Assembly: GCA_013331265.1 (NCBI GenBank)
Contig: DUGS01000199.1
Location: 11,135 to 17,612, forward strand
DNA length: 6,478 bases
Direction: 5' to 3'
DNA from: Methanosarcina sp.
Lineage (GTDB): Archaea; Halobacteriota; Methanosarcinia; Methanosarcinales; Methanosarcinaceae
Shown: piece by piece, positions 1-4,720 of the stretch
Position numbering within the stretch: the stretch's first letter is position 1
Layout: each line of letters begins with the position of its first letter
The notes under the pieces: generated by a model
Seen by the model: the letters and a program-made list of their open reading frames with translations, nothing else
What the model was told of the DNA's origin: nothing
The model's database searches: none
Position numbers and translations under genes: made by a program

Positions 1-44
1 AACATTTTTGAAAAGCTTACCTTAAATCGTTTTATCATATTCAT
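1..44 (-). CDS. N-terminus of an unidentified gene running off the left edge
   Basis: On the minus strand an ATG at 44-42 opens a frame reading MNMIKRFKVSFSKM up to the window edge. It is preceded by a strong Shine-Dalgarno, GGAGGG, five bases upstream of the ATG (plus-strand CCCTCC at 50-55). That spacing and strength are the main support, since 14 codons cannot identify a family. The start is basic, then hydrophobic, which could begin a signal peptide or simply a basic N-terminus. The long, TATA-rich region to its right (60-475) would be its promoter and leader. The function is not recognisable from what is visible. Confidence 0.45.
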   Translation of the reverse strand, partial: MNMIKRFKVSFSKM

Positions 45-185
45 GGCTTCCCTCCGTTGGGAAAAGCATAACACCAAAGGATTTCTCGGATTGCTTTCCT
101 ATATGGGTTACTGGTGTTTTCGTGGCCTTTTTATCTAATTGATCCTAGCATATAAATAATTTCCACTTGTGAAACTGTGGGAACC

Positions 186-217
186 GGAGAAATTGGAGAT
201 ACTGATTTCTCCTTTTT
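186..217 (+). terminator. Hairpin followed by T5 in the left spacer
   Basis: GGAGAAAT (186-193) and ATTTCTCC (205-212) form a perfect 8-bp stem with an 11-nt loop, followed directly by TTTTT (213-217). On the plus strand this has the form of an intrinsic terminator, but no plus-strand gene ends nearby. On the minus strand it would lie upstream of the nearest TATA-like element, so it could instead be part of a longer leader transcript. Confidence 0.35.
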
Positions 218-373
218 AGTATACCTGGAATAAATAGCAAACTTAGGTTCTTTCTATATAAATAATAGAAAGTTCCTGCGTGAGATAACACCAGAATATA
301 AATAAATTACTTCTTATCGCCTGATCCCCGAATATTTTTTGTAAAAAGTTTTCATATAAATATTCAGTCTACC

Positions 374-388
374 TGTAACTCAGTTACA
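374..388. promoter_or_regulatory. Perfect 7-1-7 palindrome, operator candidate
   Basis: TGTAACTCAGTTACA is a perfect inverted repeat with a single central base. It lies 11 bp on the upstream side (minus-strand sense) of the TATA-like element at 354-362, where an activator or repressor of a minus-strand promoter could bind. The motif does not match an archaeal regulator site I can name (it is not the NrpR or MsvR type). Confidence 0.35.
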
Positions 389-822
389 TTAAATTTTCAT
401 GTTTTTACTGATTTTCTGTACTTTCCTTTATATCTTTTCCTATTTTTATTCATTATATCTTAAAAATATAAATAATCATTATTCTGGAAAGGATTTTGCA
501 GGCTTCATTCTTTTAATTTTTTTACGGTTCTTTTACTGTCGTAGCCTTAAATACCTGCCCTGTTGAACCTCAGTTCCTTATCTGACTCACCGCATTCATG
601 CACCAACTTTATCCGTTTACTCCACGCAGTTTCTCATAAGTAGTCCTGAGAATGCTTTCAGCAAAGTCCCTCCAGATATATTCGATTAAGAAGTATAGGA
701 GGATAGAATCTTTTTGCCTCATGATATTTAAAAAAAGGATTATTTGCTTGTTTCCTTTGGGACTACGGATAGATCCTGCATGATTTGTTGCCTTTGGGCG
801 AAAGTATGACCCAGAACGCCGT

Positions 823-858
823 GAAGTCTTTAGCTTCCGCGAAGTCTTTAGCTTCCGC
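823..858. repeat. 18-bp perfect tandem duplication
   Basis: GAAGTCTTTAGCTTCCGC is present twice head to tail (823-840 and 841-858) with no mismatch. Each unit can fold as GAAG(T)/(G)CTTC around a CTTTA loop. The core AGTCTTTAGCT is identical to the loop region of the hairpin at 3879-3901. Just upstream, TTTGGG (792-797ish) can pair with CCCAGA (about 810-816). The octamer CCTTTGGG also occurs twice (754-761 and 791-798). The set looks like a remnant of a repeat or mobile-element end rather than a gene. Confidence 0.6.
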
Positions 859-868
859 AGCGCAGGAT

Positions 869-892
869 AAAAAGCCTGAAGATTAGCTTTTG
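869..892 (-). terminator. Possible weak terminator downstream of the phoU-like gene
   Basis: AAAAGC (870-875) and GCTTTT (886-891) form a 6-bp stem with a 10-nt loop. On the minus strand the second arm runs into TTTTT. It lies about 75-95 nt beyond the stop codon of the minus-strand phoU-like gene. The stem is AT-rich and short, so this is tentative. Confidence 0.2.
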
Positions 893-965
893 TTGTCTTT
901 GAGCAATATCGGCAGATATAAGAGGGACTCTTAATAGGGGCTCCTGGTTTTTTTTCAGTAATACA

Positions 966-1961
966 TTACTTGTCCTTTATTGCCGAATTTATAGCTATTT
1001 CAGCTATATTAGAGCCGAGCTCTCCTATTCTAAAGAGGCTGTCTACTATATTCCCAAGAGATATCATGGTTTCATGAGACTCAAGTTTAAGAATGGATGC
1101 ATGCAGTTCTGTTACACGTAAACGCATATCGTCTATACTGTCTATTACCTGGTTTGCAAGTGAGGTATCAGAGTTGTACAGGGCATCCATTGCCTGCTTA
1201 ACCAGTTCCATATATGTACTGCTGAGGTCTTCTATGACTTCCATTACATCTTCTCTGACAGGCTCCTGCATTTTTGCTGCAACGGTTGCTATCCTCTGGG
1301 AGTGGTCCGCTATTCTCTCAATGGGGCCTGCTGCCATTCTGAAGTCATGGTATTCCTCTATACTTGTTTCCGAAGAGTCAGGCATTCGCCCTCCGCAGAG
1401 AGTGGAACGGAACTGTTTGGAAATAAGGAGGCATAACCTGTCAACCTCATCGTCCCTCTGGCTTACATCAAGAGCAAGGTCGTGGTCAGCAGTTTTTAGG
1501 GCCCGTATTGCATCTTTTTGCATAGAACCTGCAATCAGAAACATTCTTTGTATGCCTTTTTTTATGTGGAGTTCATTTGGGTTGAGAAGGTCCTGAATGA
1601 CAACACAATTTGAGCTTTCTTCGATGATTTCTGGTCCTATTAGCTTGTAACATACCTTCCGAATGACCTGTTTTTGATCGGTAAGTATTCTTTTTGAGGT
1701 AAACTCTATCCTGTCATAACCATAGAGATACGCAGCAATAATATCTCTTTCGAGAGCTTTTGCTTTATAGCCCGTCACATCAATTCTTTTTGTTTTTATT
1801 GTGTGTCCTTCCAGAATAGGATCAATTAGCAGTTTCCCATCTGGTTGAGCTTGAATGGAGACTCTTGCCCCTGTTTCAATTCCCACTTTTTCGGCCCACT
1901 GTTTTGGGAGGGAAATAATATAAGTGGATCCGCCTGTTTGCTGTACTTTTCTCGTTTCTAT
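966..1961 (-). CDS. PhoU-family regulator with AbrB-like N-terminal domain
   Basis: This is an archaeal PhoU-type protein: a short SpoVT/AbrB-like swapped-hairpin domain followed by two PhoU three-helix bundles. The N-terminus reads ETRKVQQTGGSTYIISLPKQ and ends the AbrB-like part near residue 47. The helical part carries the acidic repeats typical of PhoU metal sites, for example SQRDDEVDRL, and the motifs ERIADHSQRIA and RIGELGSNIAEIA. Family members are linked to phosphate uptake control or, for the AbrB-fused archaeal forms, to regulation of uncertain target; cytoplasmic location is expected. The first ordinary start codon is GTG at 1886 (306 aa), but the frame stays open upstream to a stop at 2013-2015, and the conserved AbrB segment lies in that extension. 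The best-placed initiation codon is ATA at 1961-1959, six bases after GGGGA (331 aa). No pst transporter genes are adjacent, so its target is unknown. Confidence 0.85.
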   Translation of the reverse strand: METRKVQQTGGSTYIISLPKQWAEKVGIETGARVSIQAQPDGKLLIDPILEGHTIKTKRIDVTGYKAKALERDIIAAYLYGYDRIEFTSKRILTDQKQVIRKVCYKLIGPEIIEESSNCVVIQDLLNPNELHIKKGIQRMFLIAGSMQKDAIRALKTADHDLALDVSQRDDEVDRLCLLISKQFRSTLCGGRMPDSSETSIEEYHDFRMAAGPIERIADHSQRIATVAAKMQEPVREDVMEVIEDLSSTYMELVKQAMDALYNSDTSLANQVIDSIDDMRLRVTELHASILKLESHETMISLGNIVDSLFRIGELGSNIAEIAINSAIKDK

Positions 1962-2027
1962 GTGGATTCCCCGTTTTTGGTTGCTCAGGCCAGGCCTGGA
2001 AATAGATAGAAATTAAATGATACTAAC

Positions 2028-2045
2028 TTAATATGTATATTATCT
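2028..2045 (-). promoter_or_regulatory. Candidate TATA region of the phoU-like gene
   Basis: On the minus strand GATAATATACATATTAAG is the most TATA-like stretch upstream of the gene. Initiation about 25 nt downstream would fall near 2005-2015 and give a leader of about 50 nt. The stretch is nearly symmetric and could equally serve the divergent plus-strand operon. The call rests on base composition and position only. Confidence 0.3.
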
Positions 2046-2060
2046 ATAGTGTTTAGATAA
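2040..2060. promoter_or_regulatory. Inverted repeat in the divergent phoU/shikimate kinase spacer
   Basis: TTATCTA (2040-2046) and TAGATAA (2054-2060) are perfect 7-bp arms separated by 7 bases. The element lies between the candidate TATA boxes of the two divergent transcripts. It could be a shared operator, but AT-rich arms of this length also arise by chance. Confidence 0.25.
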
Positions 2061-2067
2061 GGATGTA

Positions 2068-2079
2068 ATGTATATATTA
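2068..2079 (+). promoter_or_regulatory. Candidate TATA box of the shikimate kinase-purE operon
   Basis: TGTATATATTATTC (about 2069-2082) is a box A-like stretch upstream of the plus-strand operon. Initiation about 25 nt downstream would fall near 2100, giving a leader of about 110 nt. A second candidate, GTATTTAAGC (2141-2150), would give a leader of about 40 nt. The two cannot be separated from sequence alone. Confidence 0.3.
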
Positions 2080-2212
2080 TTCGGATTTACTATTTGTATC
2101 CTGATGAGTCTTCTTTTTTGAGGAATAAATCCGGAGTCCTGTATTTAAGCTTACCTCACTCTTTACCCGGAATAGAGGTAAAAATATTAAAGAGCAGAGC
2201 ATTCTGGAAATA

Positions 2213-3097
2213 ATGACACTTAAAGGGCATGCCTGCGCTTTCGGGGCTGGAACCATAATAAATGCCATAGCTACCTGGAAAGGTGCAGCATTCGGGATCG
2301 ATTTAAAGACCTTTGCAGAGGTGAAACTCTCGGAAGGTGAGTCTGCAATTACTGGCTCAATTGAAGAGATGCCTGAAGGAGATACTCGCCTTATAGAACG
2401 CTGCGTTGAACTCGTCATGGAGCGATTCGGGCTAGAACTCGGAGGCACGATAAGGACATGGAGTGAAATTCCCCTTGCAGGAGGGCTCAAGAGCAGCAGT
2501 GCTGCAGCAAACGCTTCGGTCCTTGCAACTCTCAGGGCAGTTGGGGAAACTCTCCCACCTCTTGAGATCGTAAAAATGGGTGTAAAGGCGGCAAAGGAAG
2601 TAGGAGTTACTGTAACCGGAGCCTTTGATGATGCCTGTGCCTCTTTTCTTGGTGGAATTGTAATTACTGATAACCGAAAAATGGAACTTATCAGGCGCGA
2701 AGAAGTCAATTCAAAAGTTCTGATATTTGCTCCGGCAAAAAAGGCTTTCAGTGCGGACACGAATGTTAAACGCTCACAACTGATCGCCCCATATGTGGAA
2801 ATGGCATATGAACTTGCTCTCGCAGGGGAATACGAACGAGCAATGACGCTTAATGGTTTTCTCTACTGCGGGGCTCTCGGGTTTGATATGGAACATATGC
2901 TCAGGGCTCTGGAATGCGGGATAATAGGAGTCAGCCTTTCCGGAACAGGCCCATCTTACGCAGCCCTGGTAAAAGAAGAGCAAGTAAAAGAACTTAAATC
3001 TGCCTGGGAAAGCTGCGGCATGGAAGGAAGGGTCATAGAAACCAGTATAAATAACATTGGTGCGATATCCTTTAACAGGGAGGGGTCCTTTGAGTGA
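2213..3097 (+). CDS. aroK: Archaeal shikimate kinase (GHMP family)
   Basis: Phosphorylates shikimate at the 3-hydroxyl using ATP, step five of the chorismate pathway (EC 2.7.1.71). Archaea use this GHMP-superfamily enzyme in place of the bacterial P-loop AroK. The 294 residues carry the family motifs: an N-terminal GHACAFGAGT segment (5-14), the ATP-binding loop IPLAGGLKSSSAAAN (86-100), GAFDDACAS (136-144) with the probable catalytic aspartate, and the C-terminal SLSGTGPSYAAL (241-252). Length and motif order are complete. The ATG at 2213 has only a weak upstream GGA, and no better in-frame start is seen. Chorismate mutase overlaps its 3' end by 8 bp, so the two are almost certainly translationally coupled. 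Homoserine kinase is the main alternative in this superfamily; the KSSSAA loop and the chorismate mutase neighbour favour shikimate kinase. Confidence 0.93.
   Translation: MTLKGHACAFGAGTIINAIATWKGAAFGIDLKTFAEVKLSEGESAITGSIEEMPEGDTRLIERCVELVMERFGLELGGTIRTWSEIPLAGGLKSSSAAANASVLATLRAVGETLPPLEIVKMGVKAAKEVGVTVTGAFDDACASFLGGIVITDNRKMELIRREEVNSKVLIFAPAKKAFSADTNVKRSQLIAPYVEMAYELALAGEYERAMTLNGFLYCGALGFDMEHMLRALECGIIGVSLSGTGPSYAALVKEEQVKELKSAWESCGMEGRVIETSINNIGAISFNREGSFE
3081..3085 (+). promoter_or_regulatory. Ribosome binding site fixing the chorismate mutase TTG start
   Basis: GGGAGGGG (3078-3085) lies inside the last codons of the shikimate kinase gene, four bases before TTG at 3090-3092. It is one of the strongest Shine-Dalgarno matches in the window. 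It rules out the longer in-frame TTG start at 3057, whose extra residues (VRYPLTGRGP) are the translated binding site. Confidence 0.75.
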
Positions 3098-3377
3098 ACT
3101 TGAAGCTGTCCGCAAAGAAATAGAGGAGATTGACAGGGAAATTCTTTCCCTGATTGACAGAAGAGTTGACCTTGCTGAAAAAGTGCTTGAATCAAAAAGA
3201 ATAAATGGAACTTCTATAAATGACCGTAAGCAAAATGAGGTTGTAATCAACAGGGCATTAAATACTGCAACAGAACTCAACCTTGATTTAGGATCGGTAA
3301 AAGAAATTTTTGAGATTCTAATCAGGATGAGTATCGAACGCCAGAACGAGTTAAGTGGAAAGGGAAGCTTGCCCTGA
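3090..3377 (+). CDS. Chorismate mutase, AroQ type
   Basis: Converts chorismate to prephenate, the branch point to phenylalanine and tyrosine (EC 5.4.99.5). The 95-residue all-helical protein begins MSELEAVRKEIEEIDREIL and has the single-domain AroQ length. By eye it aligns without gaps to E. coli chorismate mutase with a constant offset of three: R8, R25, K36, D45, S81 and Q85 match E. coli R11, R28, K39, D48, S84 and Q88. The positions of R51 and E52 are Q48 and N49, with a glutamate at 50. The start is TTG at 3090, behind a strong Shine-Dalgarno, overlapping the shikimate kinase stop by 8 bp. It stands alone, not fused to prephenate dehydratase or dehydrogenase. A stop TGA at 3375-3377 lies 21 bp before purE. 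Confidence 0.92.
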   Translation: MSELEAVRKEIEEIDREILSLIDRRVDLAEKVLESKRINGTSINDRKQNEVVINRALNTATELNLDLGSVKEIFEILIRMSIERQNELSGKGSLP

Positions 3378-3398
3378 CTTGCCTTAAAGGAGCAAAAA

Positions 3399-3794
3399 AT
3401 GGTTGATATTTCACTGATTATGGGTTCTGAGTCTGACAGGTCAATAGCCAACCGTGCGGTTTCAGTAATAGAAAAAACCAACTACAGTTATGAAGTGATG
3501 GTTATTTCTGCCCACAGAAACCCTGACGAGCTTGACAGTTACATCTCACATACAGACGCAAAAGTCTTCATCACAATAGCAGGTTTATCAGCAGCCCTGC
3601 CTGGGGTTGTTGCCTCCAAGACGAAAAAGCCTGTAATAGGTGTACCTGTAAGCGCAAAACTCGGCGGGCTTGACGCCCTTCTTTCCATAGCACAGATGCC
3701 CCCCGGAGTACCAGTAGGTAGTGTAGGAATTGACAACGGGGCAAACGGGGCATATCTTGCCCTGAGGATCCTGGATTTAATTGGAAATTCCTGA
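3399..3794 (+). CDS. purE: PurE, phosphoribosylaminoimidazole carboxylase catalytic subunit
   Basis: Acts in purine synthesis, making CAIR either from N5-CAIR (class I mutase) or directly from AIR and CO2 (class II). The 131 residues cover a whole PurE domain: MGSESD (8-13) and SAHRNP (37-42), both phosphate/substrate loops with H39 matching the class I catalytic histidine, then AGLSAALPGVVAS (61-73) and a C-terminal GSVGIDNGANGAYLAL. In class I enzymes the third motif is normally AGGAAHLPGM; here its histidine is alanine, a pattern I associate with methanogen PurE. No purK is present. The ATG at 3399 is preceded by AAAGGAG six bases upstream. It is third in the operon and is followed by T-rich terminator sequence. 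Confidence 0.93.
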   Translation: MVDISLIMGSESDRSIANRAVSVIEKTNYSYEVMVISAHRNPDELDSYISHTDAKVFITIAGLSAALPGVVASKTKKPVIGVPVSAKLGGLDALLSIAQMPPGVPVGSVGIDNGANGAYLALRILDLIGNS

Positions 3795-3805
3795 AAACGC
3801 TAAGA

Positions 3806-3858
3806 ACTCCCAGTTTTTAACTTGTTTTTTCGGGAGTAAAATTCCCTAAACATTTTTT
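3806..3858 (+). terminator. T-rich terminator region of the operon
   Basis: ACTCCC (3806-3811) can pair with GGGAGT (3832-3837). The 20-nt loop contains TTTTT and TTTTTT (3825-3830), and a third run, TTTTTT, lies at 3853-3858. Archaeal RNA polymerase stops at oligo-T runs, so this cluster starting 12 bp after the purE stop is a good candidate for the operon end. Confidence 0.55.
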
Positions 3859-3870
3859 CATAAAAAGAAT

Positions 3871-3909
3871 GCAGGAAACCCCTGAGTCTTTAGCTCAGGG
3901 GTAATTGAC
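3871..3909 (+). mobile_element. Solo right-end-like hairpin of an IS200/IS605/IS1341 (TnpB) element
   Basis: GGAAA is followed by CCCCTGAG (3879-3886), a TCTTTAG loop (3887-3893), CTCAGGGG (3894-3901) and GTAATTGAC. The stem is a perfect 8 bp, with a possible T-G ninth pair. From family knowledge, right ends of archaeal TnpB-carrying elements (and the 3' end of their guide RNA) commonly show a GC-rich stem around a CTTTAG-type loop with a short trailer just before the cleavage site, as here. No transposase gene is in the window, so this would be a remnant or a short non-autonomous copy. It ends 8-16 bp from the dph6 stop codon. As an alternative it is a terminator hairpin for dph6, since on the minus strand TTTTT follows about 13 nt later. 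Confidence 0.5.
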
Positions 3910-3917
3910 GTCAGAAA

Positions 3918-4589
3918 TCAGTTCTTGTCAACCAGTCTTGCATCCAGTATCTTTAAAGAACCAGTGTCTCCTTCCCATTCGATTTCACTTTTCACAATTT
4001 CTATGCGTTTTTTGAAGAAAGGAGCGTCAAGGACTACAGTTTCATACTCTCCGCCTTCCCCTGCCATATGGACCATACGCCTGCGGTTCAGGGCTTTGAG
4101 GTTCTCAATTGAATTCACATTAATAGGGCGCCCAAGCCAGGACTTATCCAGGCCATCAGCTGCAACCCGCACAATCCTGATATCAAGAACTTTTGACATT
4201 TCAGTTAAGAGCTCTTCAGGATCCCTGTGCCAGAGGGGGGCATAGACTTTAAGCCCAAGGGAATCACAGATCTTCTGTACCCTGCTTACCTGGTATTGAG
4301 ACTCAATAGCACCTACAGATACACCATCAACATCCACTTTTCTCAGGGCAAGGGCAAGGTCGTCCAGCTCAAGTTCTTTGATTCCGCTGGACTGTTGCTG
4401 GATCAGCGGGATTTCACTGGCGGCAGAGATTAGCTCTACCATGTGGAGGTTAATTGAGTGGTACATGTAGGAGTCGTCCCTTGCGGGAACAATATTAATG
4501 AGGTGAGTGACCTCATGCCCCTCTTCAAGGGCTTTATGGATAGCAAAGACTGAGTCTTTGCCGCCAGAAATCAGTGCTGCGAGTTTCAT
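3918..4589 (-). CDS. dph6: Diphthine--ammonia ligase Dph6 (ATP-PPase family)
   Basis: Catalyses the last step of diphthamide synthesis, ATP-dependent amidation of diphthine on elongation factor 2 (EC 6.3.1.14), in the cytoplasm. The 223 residues begin with the N-type ATP pyrophosphatase loop SGGKDS (residues 8-13 of MKLAALISGGKDS), followed by the family motifs GAIESQYQ, PLWHRDP and AGEGGEYETVVLDAP. Length fits the single-domain archaeal form; the extra C-terminal domains of the yeast enzyme are absent. Two ATGs lie close together (4595 and 4589). The second is chosen because GAGGA (4595-4599) sits five bases before it, but would touch the first ATG. The gene is downstream of the nucleoside kinase on the same strand with a 131-bp gap that contains its own TATA-like region and a palindrome. 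The only adjacent element downstream is the IS-like hairpin. Confidence 0.9.
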   Translation of the reverse strand: MKLAALISGGKDSVFAIHKALEEGHEVTHLINIVPARDDSYMYHSINLHMVELISAASEIPLIQQQSSGIKELELDDLALALRKVDVDGVSVGAIESQYQVSRVQKICDSLGLKVYAPLWHRDPEELLTEMSKVLDIRIVRVAADGLDKSWLGRPINVNSIENLKALNRRRMVHMAGEGGEYETVVLDAPFFKKRIEIVKSEIEWEGDTGSLKILDARLVDKN

Positions 4590-4635
4590 CTGCATCCTCT
4601 TCCATATACTATTTTTTCGTACTTCCAGATTAATT

Positions 4636-4653
4636 CACAAACTATAGTCTGTG
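4636..4653. promoter_or_regulatory. 18-bp near-perfect palindrome in the dph6 leader
   Basis: CACAAACTATAGTCTGTG is symmetric at 16 of 18 positions (one mismatched pair). It lies 47-64 bp upstream of the dph6 start, close to where transcription would begin from the TATA-like stretch at 4664-4678, a usual place for a repressor site. The regulator is unknown. Confidence 0.35.
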
Positions 4654-4663
4654 GATCATTATA

Positions 4664-4678
4664 ATATTTTATATGTTT
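4664..4678 (-). promoter_or_regulatory. Candidate TATA region of dph6
   Basis: On the minus strand ACATATAAAATATTA is a TATA-like stretch about 75-85 bp upstream of the dph6 start. Initiation about 25 nt downstream would fall inside the palindrome at 4636-4653. No T-run terminator was seen between the nucleoside kinase stop and this point, so read-through from that gene is also possible. Confidence 0.35.
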
Positions 4679-4720
4679 TTTCCCTTCTCAGCAGCCCACT
4701 TCATAGGATTATTTGCGAGC

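Larger units (their letters stand above)
150..474 (-). promoter_or_regulatory. Cluster of five identical box A (TATA)-like elements
   Basis: The 9-mer ATATAAATA occurs five times in one orientation, at 150-158, 256-264, 296-304, 354-362 and 466-474. Read on the minus strand each is TATTTATAT, which contains the archaeal box A core TTTATAT, pointing at the minus-strand start at 44. The copy nearest the gene (150-158) is preceded on the minus strand by GTGGAA, a plausible purine-rich BRE. Initiation about 25 nt downstream would leave a leader of roughly 80 nt. Copies further away would give longer leaders. Which copies are used cannot be told from sequence. Confidence 0.45.
60..965. other. Gene-free, AT-rich 0.9 kb spacer
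   Basis: No frame on either strand has a convincing start, ribosome binding site and protein-like sequence here. The left part (150-475) holds repeated TATA-like elements and palindromes, described separately. Positions 400-540 are T-rich without further structure. A 37-codon minus-strand ORF (722-609) lacks a ribosome binding site. Positions 740-890 contain a short tandem duplication and hairpins that look like remnants of a repeat element. The spacer separates the minus-strand gene at the left edge from the 3' end of the phoU-like gene. Confidence 0.7.

Noticed and set aside
823..858. CRISPR-like repeat
   Set aside because: The two 18-bp units are directly adjacent, with no spacer between them, and there are only two.
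1093..1596. Long plus-strand frame of 167 codons
   Set aside because: It lies opposite the phoU-like gene, is serine/isoleucine/arginine-rich in the manner of antisense frames, and has no ribosome binding site; the minus-strand protein has clear PhoU motifs.
1990..1999. CCAGGCCTGG palindrome upstream of the phoU-like gene
   Set aside because: A 10-bp perfect palindrome, but short and not placed clearly relative to a promoter; too weak to call an operator.
2101..2107. Box C-like CTGATGA (C/D guide RNA)
   Set aside because: The first base is not a purine and no box D (CTGA) follows at a suitable distance.
2077..2760. 227-codon minus-strand frame opposite shikimate kinase
   Set aside because: The plus-strand protein has all GHMP motifs in order; the reverse frame has low-complexity serine/alanine/proline content and no recognisable domain.
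3057..3089. Longer N-terminus for chorismate mutase from TTG at 3057
   Set aside because: The added residues are the translated Shine-Dalgarno region; the GGGAGGGG before TTG 3090 and the AroQ domain start both support 3090.
2774..3481. 235-codon minus-strand frame opposite the kinase/mutase/purE junction
   Set aside because: It runs antisense across three recognised genes and has no domain or ribosome binding site.
3906..3913. TGACGTCA palindrome beside the dph6 stop
   Set aside because: An 8-bp palindrome is expected by chance, and this one straddles the presumed end of the IS-like cassette.
4590..4595. Dph6 start at the first ATG (4595)
   Set aside because: The Shine-Dalgarno GAGGA abuts this ATG with no spacer, whereas the ATG at 4589 has five bases of spacing and gives the standard MKLAALISGGKDS start.
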